Assembly: GCF_900188455.1 (NCBI RefSeq)
Contig: NZ_FZOL01000033.1
Coordinates: 1 to 56,926 of the forward strand
From: Pseudomonas japonica
GTDB taxonomy: Bacteria > Pseudomonadota > Gammaproteobacteria > Pseudomonadales > Pseudomonadaceae
Length of the DNA stretch: 56,926 nucleotides
Direction of reading: 5' to 3'
Shown: positions 8,416 through 17,436 of the stretch, one piece after another
How positions within the stretch are numbered: position 1 is the first letter of the stretch
Layout: every line of letters begins with the position of its first letter
Made by a program: the position numbers and the translations under genes
The notes under the pieces: generated by a model
Seen by the model: the letters and a program-made list of their open reading frames with translations, nothing else
Told to the model about the DNA's origin: nothing
Databases searched by the model: none

Positions 8416-9231
8416 TCACTCGCCGAGGAAATCGCGGACCAGCGCGGCGAAACGCCGGGGCTGCTCGCTCTGGACCCAGTGGCCGCAGTGGCCGAACAGG
8501 TGCAGGTCGGCGTTGGGCACGCTGTTGGCGATCAGCAGGCCGCACTGCGGCGGCACCACGCGGTCTTCGCGACCGTGGACCACCAGGGTCGGCGCGCTGA
8601 TCTTCGCCAGGGCGGCGGCTGGGAAGCCCTTGACCAGGGTTTCGCCTTCGGCGGCCGGTTGCGGAATCAGCTTGCGCAGGGCGTCCTGGGCCCCCGGCCG
8701 GGCGCTGGCCTCATAGCGCGACCGGACCATTTCGTCGCTGATCAGGGCCTTGTCGTAAGGGAACAGCTCCATCAGCCGGCGCATGTTGTCCAGCGATGGC
8801 TCGTACTCCCAGGCGCCGCGCAGGCCGGGGGTCTGCACGAATTCACCGGCGGGGGTGCCGAGCAGCACCAGCTTGTCGACCCGCTCCGGGGCGAACACGG
8901 CCAGGCCGATGGCCACCGCGCCGCCGAAGGAGTTGCCGATGAACGAAGCCTTCTGGATATCCAGGGCATCCATGATGCCGACCAGGTGACTGACCCAGAG
9001 CTTGATGTCGTACTTCGCGTCGTCCTGGAACTCGGTGAAACCGAAGCCGGCGATGTCCGGCACGATCACCCGCCAGCGGTCGGCGAATACAGGAATGCTT
9101 TTTCCCCAGTTGCTCCAGCCGGACACGCCCGGGCCGGAACCGTGCAGCAGGAACAGGGCATCGCCCTGGCCAGCCTCGTAGTAGTGGGTGTTGTGCCCTG
9201 CGGCCAGCAACGTCTTGGCGTTTGCGCTCAT
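8416..9231 (-). CDS. Meta-cleavage-product hydrolase (alpha/beta-hydrolase)
   Basis: First gene of the leftward catabolic operon, 271 residues from ATG 9231; GGAGA lies 6-10 bases upstream. The fold is an MhpC/BphD/TodF-type alpha/beta hydrolase: oxyanion segment LLHGSGPGVSGW, nucleophile Ser101 in GNSFGG, Asp223 in HGREDRVVPP and His251 in FGHCGHW. These enzymes cut the C-C bond of the ring-fission product, giving 2-hydroxypenta-2,4-dienoate plus an acid. The acid is the group originally attached to the ring and could be the substrate of the CoA synthetase at the operon end. A more distant frame start at 9264 lies in the operator and is less likely. Confidence 0.9.
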   Translation of the reverse strand: MSANAKTLLAAGHNTHYYEAGQGDALFLLHGSGPGVSGWSNWGKSIPVFADRWRVIVPDIAGFGFTEFQDDAKYDIKLWVSHLVGIMDALDIQKASFIGNSFGGAVAIGLAVFAPERVDKLVLLGTPAGEFVQTPGLRGAWEYEPSLDNMRRLMELFPYDKALISDEMVRSRYEASARPGAQDALRKLIPQPAAEGETLVKGFPAAALAKISAPTLVVHGREDRVVPPQCGLLIANSVPNADLHLFGHCGHWVQSEQPRRFAALVRDFLGE

Positions 9232-9256
9232 CGCGGTCTCCGTTTTTATTCTCAAC

Positions 9257-9270
9257 ATACACATCTGTAT
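9257..9270. promoter_or_regulatory. Operator site 1, ATACA-N4-TGTAT
   Basis: The 14-bp palindrome ATACACATCTGTAT lies directly downstream of the proposed -10 of the leftward operon, covering the likely transcription start. Binding here would repress the catabolic genes. It has perfect 5-bp arms and matches sites 2-5 around the TetR gene. Confidence 0.75.
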
Positions 9271-9274
9271 CTAG

Positions 9275-9303
9275 ATGCTAGGGAGGGTTTTGACGTGCGT
9301 CAA
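9275..9303 (-). promoter_or_regulatory. Promoter of the catabolic operon
   Basis: On the minus strand a -35 TTGACG (9303-9298) and a -10 TAGCAT (9280-9275) are separated by exactly 17 bp, a good sigma-70 arrangement. Transcription would begin near 9268, inside operator site 1, about 37 bases before the hydrolase start codon. The -35 hexamer is half of the palindrome TTGACGTGCGTCAA (9290-9303), so a divergent -35 exists on the plus strand as well, although no good -10 partners it. Confidence 0.6.
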
Positions 9304-9343
9304 CGAAAAAAACCTGGAACCGTGCAAAATAATGGGGATCAAC

Positions 9344-9357
9344 CTACAGATGTGTAT
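9344..9357. promoter_or_regulatory. Operator site 2, CTACA-N4-TGTAT
   Basis: CTACAGATGTGTAT matches the ATACA-N4-TGTAT consensus with one mismatch. It lies between the leftward promoter and the TetR gene, 169 bp before the TetR start, and suits autoregulation of the regulator. The core reads TACA-GATG-TGTA. Confidence 0.65.
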
Positions 9358-9525
9358 TTCAAGAAACGAGGGAATTCGGCACACTGCCAGGGCCCCGGGC
9401 CGCGTCCAGCAAGCCCCGGCGGCGATAGCCTCGGCATTGCGCCGGGCGCTAGAATGCCCTCCTTCGCGCCCTCGGCCTGTGCCGCCCCGGCGCCTGACCC
9501 GTTCGATGAACAAGGCCCTACAACG

Positions 9526-10107
9526 ATGTCATCACGCCCCAACCTCACCCGCGAAGACTGGATTCACGCCGCCCAACACGTGCTGGTCAGCAGCGGTGTC
9601 GACGCGGTCCGGGTCGATACCCTGGCCAAGGAACTGAAAATCACCCGCGGCAGCTTCTACTACCACTTCAAGAGCCGTGGCGAACTGCTCGAAGGCATCC
9701 TCGGCAACTGGCGCGCCCGCGCCACCGAAGACGTCATCCTCAGCCTGCGCAACGCCCACGCCTCGCCGCTGCAGCAGCTGCAGCGCCTGCTGGAGCTGCC
9801 GTCCCACGGCCAGACCGCCAAGGATGCCGCGGCCATCGAACTGGGCATCCGCGCCTGGGCCCGCCGCGACAAACAGGCGCGCCAGGCGATCGACGAGGTG
9901 GACAGCCATCGCCTGAACTACATCGAGGGCCTGCTGATCCAGGCGGGAACGCCGGTGGACGAGGCGCAGGACCGGGCCTACCTGATCTATGCGTACCAGA
10001 TCAGCCTGTCGCTGCTGCATGGCGACGACAGCTCGCAGCAACGCCTGGAGCGCAGCCAGCGCATGGCCGGCCTGCTGCTGCCGCAGGGGGCGGCGGTGCC
10101 GGCCTGA
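9526..10107 (+). CDS. TetR/AcrR-family transcriptional regulator
   Basis: 193 residues from ATG 9526, the start that gives a normal TetR N terminus. The HTH is visible at residues 10-55: DWIHAAQHVLVSSGVDAVRVDTLAKELKI then TRGSFYYHFKSRGELL, the classic recognition-helix signature. The remaining two-thirds is a helical ligand-binding domain with no recognisable subfamily motif. The gene sits between the divergent catabolic and uptake operons and is bracketed by five copies of a 14-bp palindrome. It is therefore probably the local repressor, released by the substrate or a CoA/ring-fission intermediate. No strong ribosome site is visible before this start. Confidence 0.9.
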   Translation: MSSRPNLTREDWIHAAQHVLVSSGVDAVRVDTLAKELKITRGSFYYHFKSRGELLEGILGNWRARATEDVILSLRNAHASPLQQLQRLLELPSHGQTAKDAAAIELGIRAWARRDKQARQAIDEVDSHRLNYIEGLLIQAGTPVDEAQDRAYLIYAYQISLSLLHGDDSSQQRLERSQRMAGLLLPQGAAVPA

Positions 10108-10130
10108 CGCCATCTTGCTGGCGGTTAATA

Positions 10131-10236
10131 CCCTCGTAGGAGCGCGGCTTGCCCGCGAAAGGACCGCAAAGCGGTCCCAGATCACTTTGGGACCGCTTTG
10201 CGGTCCTTTCGCGGGCAAGCCGCGCTCCTACGAGGG
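10131..10236. repeat. REP doublet (REPIN), type 1
   Basis: Inverted arms 10131-10179 and 10188-10236 are exact reverse complements over 49 bp with an 8-bp loop; each contains its own smaller palindrome around GGACCGC. Located just after the TetR gene, it may end or stabilise that transcript. It insulates the regulator from the transporter operon downstream. Confidence 0.92.
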
Positions 10237-10252
10237 CTATGCGCGTCTAAAA

Positions 10253-10266
10253 ATACACAACTGTAT
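10253..10266. promoter_or_regulatory. Operator site 3, ATACA-N4-TGTAT
   Basis: ATACACAACTGTAT has perfect arms and lies 39 bp before the TTGACA (10305-10310) that precedes the transporter operon. It is the most upstream of three sites in this leader. Confidence 0.72.
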
Positions 10267-10304
10267 CCTCTGATTTCAAAACCCCACCTTTCCTCATTCC
10301 CCTC

Positions 10305-10340
10305 TTGACAACCCTCCTTCATGACCCGCTAGTCTATACA
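10305..10340 (+). promoter_or_regulatory. Candidate promoter of the uptake operon
   Basis: A consensus -35 TTGACA is at 10305-10310. The best -10 options are TAGTCT (10330-10335, 19-bp spacing) or TATACA (10335-10340, 24-bp spacing); neither is ideal. Operator site 4 begins six bases after TATACA. A long leader of about 170 bases follows before the first start codon. Confidence 0.45.
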
Positions 10341-10345
10341 TACAC

Positions 10346-10359
10346 ATTCACATGTGTAT
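10346..10359. promoter_or_regulatory. Operator site 4, ATTCA-N4-TGTAT
   Basis: ATTCACATGTGTAT matches the consensus with one change in the left arm; a wider symmetry ATACACA-N6-TGTGTAT (10340-10359) overlaps it. It lies immediately downstream of the candidate promoter, a repressing position. Confidence 0.65.
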
Positions 10360-10412
10360 TTTGAACGAATGACCTACGGCCCCTGCCAGGGCTGGAACGT
10401 ACAACAACAAAA

Positions 10413-10426
10413 ATACATTCAGGTAT
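10413..10426. promoter_or_regulatory. Operator site 5, ATACA-N4-GGTAT
   Basis: ATACATTCAGGTAT has one mismatch in the right arm. It sits in the leader 88 bp before the first transporter gene, 67 bp after site 4. It is weaker than sites 1 and 3. Confidence 0.5.
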
Positions 10427-10514
10427 CTCGCCATGCGCTCACCTACGTGCCCCGGCAGGGTCGTCCCCTGCTCGCCCCCACTTCCCTACCCCACCGCTCG
10501 CTGAGGGCAACCCC

Positions 10515-11548
10515 ATGGATCTCTCGATACTGGCTTTCCTCGGCCAGGACGGCCTGACCACGGGCGCGATCTATGCGCTGGTGGCCCTGGCCCTGGTCCT
10601 GGTGTTCTCGGTCACCCGCACCATCCTGGTGTTCCAGGGCGACTTCGTGACCTACAGCGCCCTGACCCTGGCCATGCTGCAGACCGGCCTGCTGCCCGGC
10701 ACCCTGTGGCTGCTGCTCGGCCTGTCGCTGCTGGCCTGCGCACTGGATAGCGCACTCGCCCTGCGCCACGGCCATTACCGCCGCCTGCCGGGGCTGGCCC
10801 TGCGCTACCTGGGCCTGCCGGTCGTGCTCTGGCTGCTGCTCGGCAGCCTCGACCTGCGCGCCTTGCCCGGCCTGCTGCAGATCGTCGTCACCCTGGCCCT
10901 GGTCACCCCGCTGGGCCCGCTGCTCTACCGCCTGGTCTACCAGCGCGTGGCGCAGACTTCGGTGCTGTCGCTGCTGATCATCTCGGTGGCGGTGCACATC
11001 GCCCTGGTCGGCATCAGCCTGTCGCTGTTCGGTGCCGAGGGCGTGCGCACCCACTCCCTGGCCGACGCCACGTTCATGCTCGGCGACCTGCCCGTGAGCC
11101 TGCAGAGCCTGCTGGTGATCGCCTGTGCCCTGGCCCTGATCGGCCTGCTCTACGCCTTCTTCGGCCACAGCCTGTACGGCAAGGCCCTGCGCGCCACCGC
11201 ACTGAACCGCGACGGCGCGCAACTGGTGGGCATTCCCACGCAACTGGCCGGACGCAGCGCCTTCGCCCTCGCCGCCTTCATCGGCGCGGTGTCCGGGGTG
11301 CTGATCGGGCCACTGACCACGCTGTACTACGACTCCGGCTTCCTCATCAGCCTCAAGGGCTTCGTCGCCGCGATCTTCGGCGGCCTGGCCAGCTACCCCA
11401 TCGCCGCCGCCAGCGCCTTCTTCGTCGGCGTGCTGGAGAGCTTCGCCAACTTCGGCGCCTCGGCCTTCAAGGAAGTCATCGTGTTCACCCTGGTGATCCC
11501 GGTGCTGCTGTGGCTGTCGCTGAAACACCCGCATCTGGAGGACCACTG

Positions 11549-11549
<1 letters not shown>
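10515..11549 (+). CDS. Branched-chain-type ABC transporter permease (LivH family)
   Basis: A 344-residue inner-membrane permease with about eight hydrophobic segments. The start GLTTGAIYALVALALVLVFSVTRTILVFQGDF and the later GRSAFALAAFIGAVSGVLIGP match LivH-like proteins; the family averages 290-310, and the extra length is a hydrophobic insert near residues 55-120. It begins a uptake operon encoding a LivM-LivG fusion, LivF, a binding protein and a porin. Because it faces an aromatic catabolic operon and shares its operators, it probably imports the aromatic substrate rather than amino acids. Confidence 0.9.
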
Positions 11550-13311
<1,762 letters not shown>

Positions 13312-13315
<4 letters not shown>

Positions 13316-14067
13316 CTCGCCTGCTGGATGTACGCAACCTGTCGATCAGCCACGGCAAGGTGGAAGCGGTGCGCAACCTCGACCTGCACCTCGACGAGGG
13401 CCGCATCGTCAGCCTGATCGGCCCCAACGGCGCCGGCAAGACCACCCTGATGGCGGCGCTGATCGGCCTGCTGCCGAGCCGTGGCGAGATCGTCTACGCC
13501 GACCGGCCGTTGCTGGCCCACCACGACGTGGCCCGGCGCATCGACCTGGGCATGGCCCTGGTCCCGGAAAGCCGCGAGCTGTTCGGCCTGATGAGCGTCG
13601 AGGACAACCTGCGCCTCGGCGCCTTCAGCCGCCACCGCCAGGGCCATCGCGATCATGAACAGACCCTGGAGGAAGTCTTCGGCCTGTTCCCGCGCATGCG
13701 TGAACGCCGCGACCAGGCCGCCTGCACCCTGTCCGGCGGCGAACGGCAGATGCTCGCCATCGGCCGCGCGCTGATGGCCAAGCCGCGCCTGCTGCTGCTC
13801 GACGAACCGAGCCTGGGCCTGGCGCCGCGGGTCATCGGCGAGATCTTCGAGATCTTCAAGACCCTGCGCGAGCGCGGCGTTTCCATCCTCCTGGTGGAAC
13901 AGAACGCCCGCGCCGCGCTGAAGATCTCCGACTACGGCTACGTCCTCGAAACCGGCGACATCGTCCTGCGGGGCGAGGCCGGCGACCTCGCGCGGAACCC
14001 GCGGGTGGTCGAGAGCTACCTCGGACGCAAACCCACCACGGAGGCCGCCCGCGCTACCGGCACCTAG
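13312..14067 (+). CDS. ABC transporter ATPase (LivF family)
   Basis: 251 residues from ATG 13312, overlapping the preceding stop (ATGA). Walker A is GPNGAGKTT, the signature is LSGGERQ, Walker B is LLLLDEPSLGLAP and the H-loop is LLVEQNARAAL. The family-typical PESRELFGLMSVEDNLRLG stretch confirms LivF. It is the second ATPase of the heterodimer, paired with the LivG half of the fused protein. It is followed by 52 bp and the binding-protein gene. Confidence 0.93.
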
Positions 14068-14119
14068 CGCCGTTCCACCCGATTGCTCGACACCATAAAA
14101 ACAACACCTAGGAGCTTGC

Positions 14120-15256
14120 ATGAAACCTTTCCTCCCCTTGCTGCTGGTCGCCGCGATCTCGACCGCCGCCCAGGCCGACCTCACCGTCGGCGTCGTCCTC
14201 TCCACCACCGGTCCTGGGGCCTCGCTGGGCATTCCGGAACGCAACACGGTGTCCCTGCTGCCCAGGGAGATTGCCGGCCAGGCCGTGAAATACGTGGTCC
14301 TCGACGATGCCAGCGACAGCACCGCCGCAGCGAAGAACGCACGCAAACTGGTCAGCGAAAACCAGGTCGACCTGCTGATCGGCTCGACCACCGTGCCGAC
14401 CTCGGCGGCGGTGGCGCAGATCGCCAGGGAAAGCCGCACCGCGCAGATCGCCCTGGCCCCCTACACGCCGCCGAGCGGCGAGCAGCAGTGGATCTTCACC
14501 ATCGCCCAGACCAACGCACTGATGGCCGAAGCGCTGATCGAGCATATGCAGCAGGCCGGGGTGAAGACCCTCGCCTATATCGGCTACAACGACGTCTGGG
14601 GCGAGGACTGGCACAAGGTGCTCAGCGAGCTGGCGCCGGCGGCGGGGATCACGCTGGTGCGCGACGAGCGCTTCAACCGCACCGATTCCTCGGTCAGCGG
14701 CCAGGCCCTGAAAGTCATGGGCAGCAAGCCCGATGCCGTGCTGATCGGCGCCACCGGCACCCCGGCCGCCCTGCCCCACACCGAACTGCGCCGGCTCGGC
14801 TACAAGGGCACGATCTACCACACCCATGGCGCCGCCAACAGCGCCTTCCTGCGGATCGGCGACAAGGCCCTGAACGGCGCGATCCTGCCAGTGGGACCGG
14901 TGGTGGTGTGGGACAAGCTGCCGGAATCGCACCCGTCCAAAGCCATCGCCAGCGACTACGCGCGGCGCTACGAAGCCGAGTACGGCGCCGGCAGCCTGTC
15001 GCCGTTCGGCGCCTACCTGTACGACGCCATGCGCCTGGTCGAGAACGCCGTGCCCGTGGCGCTGCAGACCGCGCAACCGGGCAGCGCCGAATTCCGCCAG
15101 AGCCTGCGCGACCAGCTGGAAAAGACCAAAGAGGTCGCCGGCACCCACGGTGTCTACAGCCTCAGCCCCAGCGACCACTTCGGTCACGACCAGCGTGCCC
15201 GCGCCCTGGTCAGCGTGCAGGACCAGCAATGGGTACTGCTCCACGCACCTGAATGA
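14120..15256 (+). CDS. Periplasmic binding protein of the Liv-type transporter
   Basis: 378 residues with AGGAG ahead of the ATG. The first 19 residues (MKPFLPLLLVAAISTAAQA) form a clear signal peptide. The mature part starts DLTVGVVLSTTGPGASLGIPERN, the Peripla_BP_6 pattern seen in LivJ-like and aromatic-acid binding proteins. SAAVAQIARESRTAQIALAPYTP and LGYKGTIYHTHGAAN are further family segments. It would deliver the ligand to the LivH/LivMG/LivF complex. Relatives from aromatic pathways bind benzoates, phenylpropanoids and similar acids, so an aromatic acid is plausible. Confidence 0.9.
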   Translation: MKPFLPLLLVAAISTAAQADLTVGVVLSTTGPGASLGIPERNTVSLLPREIAGQAVKYVVLDDASDSTAAAKNARKLVSENQVDLLIGSTTVPTSAAVAQIARESRTAQIALAPYTPPSGEQQWIFTIAQTNALMAEALIEHMQQAGVKTLAYIGYNDVWGEDWHKVLSELAPAAGITLVRDERFNRTDSSVSGQALKVMGSKPDAVLIGATGTPAALPHTELRRLGYKGTIYHTHGAANSAFLRIGDKALNGAILPVGPVVVWDKLPESHPSKAIASDYARRYEAEYGAGSLSPFGAYLYDAMRLVENAVPVALQTAQPGSAEFRQSLRDQLEKTKEVAGTHGVYSLSPSDHFGHDQRARALVSVQDQQWVLLHAPE

Positions 15257-15288
15257 TGTCCACCCACAACAACAAGAAAGGCACCGGC

Positions 15289-16569
15289 ATGAACAGACTG
15301 CACAACACCCTGGCCCTCGGCACGTTCTTCACCCTCAGCGCCCTCAGCCCGATCCTGCAGGCGCAGGGGTTCTTCGAGGACAGCAAGGCCAGCGTCACCG
15401 CACGCAACTACTACTTCGACCGCGACTACAAGGGCACCTCGGCGCAGTCGGCGACCCGCGAATGGGCCCAGGGCTTCATCCTGCGCTTCAGTTCCGGCTA
15501 CACCGAAGGACCGGTCGGTTTCGGCCTCGACGCCCAGGGCCTGCTCGGCCTCAAGCTCGACTCCAGCCCGGACCGCACCGGCACCGGCCTGCTGCCGTTC
15601 GACAGCACTGACCGCGAGCCGCGTGACGACTATTCGGAGCTGGGCCTGACCGGCAAGGTGAAAGTGTCGAAGACCGAACTGCAGGGCGGCACGCTGATGC
15701 CGATCCTGCCGATTCTCTTCGCCAGCCCCACCCGTCTGCTGCCGCAGACCTTCCGCGGGGTGAACCTGAAGTCCCAGGACCTCGACGGTTTCACCCTCAG
15801 CGCCGGGCGCCTCGACCGCATGAACCAGCGCGACTCGACCAACCAGCAGAAGATCAGCATCGCCGCGCCCAACCGTCGCTTCAACGGCGCGGCGCAGTCG
15901 GATGCCTTCACCTACCTGGGCGGCGACTACCAGTGGTCCGAGCCGCTGACCCTGAAGTACTACCACGCTGAACTCGAGGACATCTACAAGCAGGACTTCG
16001 TCGGCTTCGTCGACAACCGCGCCCTGGGCGGCGGCCGGCTGAAGACCGACGTGCGCTACCACATCAGCCGCGAAGATGGCGCGGCCCGGGCTGGCGAGGT
16101 GGACAACCGCACCTTCGGCATCATGAGCACCTACAGCCAGGCCGGGCACAGCCTGGGGCTGGGCTGGATGCAACTGAATGGCGACACGTCGATGCCGTAC
16201 ATCGCCGGGTCCGAGCCGATGGTGGTCAGCGAGGGGGCGTTGAGCAGCGAGTTCCTCAACCCGAAGCAGCGCACCTGGCAGGTGCGCTACGACTATGACT
16301 TCGCCACCGTGGGCATGCCCGGCCTGAAGGGCATGCTGCGCTACCTGGATGGCAGCCATATCGAACTGCCGGCGGCGCTGGGTGGTGCGGATCGCAGCGA
16401 AAGCGAGAAGGACATCGAGCTGTCGTACGTGGTGCAGAGCGGGCCGCTGAAGAACGTCGCCGTGCGCCTGCGGCATGCCTGGTATCGCAATGACTTCGCC
16501 TCGGCGGCGTCGTTCCGCGATGACAATGAGCTGCGGGTGAATATCGACTATACGTTGGCGTTGTTCTGA
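15289..16569 (+). CDS. OprD-family outer-membrane porin
   Basis: 426 residues from ATG 15289, preceded by AAGAAAGG; an earlier in-frame ATG at 15253 overlaps the previous stop but lacks a ribosome site. A signal peptide ends at LSPILQAQG. The mature N terminus GFFEDSKASVTARNYYFDRDYKG, the AREWAQGFILRF-like strand and the terminal DYTLALF with a C-terminal Phe are OprD/Opd hallmarks. Members of this family (OpdK, PhaK) form small channels for aromatic or amino acids. As the last gene of the uptake operon, it provides outer-membrane entry for the same substrate. Confidence 0.93.
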   Translation: MNRLHNTLALGTFFTLSALSPILQAQGFFEDSKASVTARNYYFDRDYKGTSAQSATREWAQGFILRFSSGYTEGPVGFGLDAQGLLGLKLDSSPDRTGTGLLPFDSTDREPRDDYSELGLTGKVKVSKTELQGGTLMPILPILFASPTRLLPQTFRGVNLKSQDLDGFTLSAGRLDRMNQRDSTNQQKISIAAPNRRFNGAAQSDAFTYLGGDYQWSEPLTLKYYHAELEDIYKQDFVGFVDNRALGGGRLKTDVRYHISREDGAARAGEVDNRTFGIMSTYSQAGHSLGLGWMQLNGDTSMPYIAGSEPMVVSEGALSSEFLNPKQRTWQVRYDYDFATVGMPGLKGMLRYLDGSHIELPAALGGADRSESEKDIELSYVVQSGPLKNVAVRLRHAWYRNDFASAASFRDDNELRVNIDYTLALF

Positions 16570-16590
16570 TTCCCGGGGGCGGCGCGGACG

Positions 16591-16704
16591 TGTAGGAGCT
16601 GGCTTGCCTGCGAAAGGACCGCACAGCGGTCCCAATAGCGGTGATATCCGGAACCACTATCGGGACCGCTGCGCGGTCCTTTCGCAGGCAAGCCAGCTCC
16701 TACA
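16591..16704. repeat. REP doublet (REPIN), type 1
   Basis: Inverted arms start TGTAGGAGCTGGCTTGCCTG on the left and end with the complementary sequence on the right, flanking a loop of about 20-40 bp. The arms differ slightly in the central GGACCGC block. It follows the porin gene and probably separates this island from the next transcription unit. Confidence 0.9.
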
Positions 16705-16740
16705 AGAATTCGTGCCAGCCCCAACTTAAAATTCATTTTT

Positions 16741-16758
16741 TGCATATTAGCTTATGCA
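16741..16758. promoter_or_regulatory. LysR-type operator candidate, TGCATA-N6-TATGCA
   Basis: An 18-bp dyad (TGCATATTAGCTTATGCA) with perfect 6-bp arms in the AT-rich leader of the thiol-dioxygenase gene. It fits the ATA-N6-TAT pattern bound by LysR-type regulators such as CysB. A similar TGCATATTCATA is present in the AT-rich leader near 19120. No LysR gene adjoins it here. Confidence 0.45.
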
Positions 16759-16827
16759 CAATTTGAATTTTGAGAATCATCCAGCCATTGCTAGGGTCAT
16801 GGAAAACCGCAGCCGAGCCTGACCACC

Positions 16828-17436
16828 ATGACCCAACCGCTCCGCCTGGACCGTCTTCGCCGGTTCATCGGCGACCTCGCCGACCTGCTCGACCATGAGC
16901 AGGACGAAGCCGCCATCCTCGACCGCGGCCAGAACCTCCTGCAGCAGCTGGTCGCCCATGACGACTGGTTGCCGGAAGACCTGGCCCAGCCCGACCCGAC
17001 CCGCTACCAGCAGTTCCTCCTGCATGCCGATTCGCGTCAGCGCTTCTCGGTGGTCAGCTTCGTCTGGGGCCCGGGACAGCGCACGCCGATCCACGACCAC
17101 CGGGTCTGGGGCCTGATCGGCATGCTCCGCGGCGCCGAGTATTCCCAGGGCTTCGCCCGCACCGAAAGCGGCGCGCTGATCCCCGCCGGTGACGCGGTAC
17201 GCCTGGCGCCCGGCCAGGTCGAAGCGGTCTCGCCGCGCATCGGCGATATCCATGAAGTACGCAATGCCCACGACGACCAGGTGTCGATCAGCATCCATGT
17301 CTACGGCGCCAACATCGGCGCGGTCAAACGCGCCGTCTACCTCGCCGACGGCAGCGAGAAACCGTTCATTTCCGGCTACTCCAACACCCGCTTGCCCAAT
17401 ATCTGGGACCTGTCCAAAGAGAACCCCGCCCCATGA
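16828..17436 (+). CDS. 3-mercaptopropionate dioxygenase (cysteine-dioxygenase family)
   Basis: A 202-residue cupin thiol dioxygenase. Iron ligands His89, His91 and His142 (TPIHDHRVW and IHEVRN) and the Ser155-His157-Tyr159 relay fall at the same residue numbers I recall for the P. aeruginosa enzyme PA2602. Gln62 replaces the Arg found in true cysteine dioxygenases, which favours 3-mercaptopropionate over cysteine. It oxidises the thiol to a sulfinate with O2, without a cofactor other than Fe(II). The stop overlaps the start of the rhodanese gene (ATGA). The PA2602-PA2603 pair has the same order. Confidence 0.9.
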   Translation: MTQPLRLDRLRRFIGDLADLLDHEQDEAAILDRGQNLLQQLVAHDDWLPEDLAQPDPTRYQQFLLHADSRQRFSVVSFVWGPGQRTPIHDHRVWGLIGMLRGAEYSQGFARTESGALIPAGDAVRLAPGQVEAVSPRIGDIHEVRNAHDDQVSISIHVYGANIGAVKRAVYLADGSEKPFISGYSNTRLPNIWDLSKENPAP

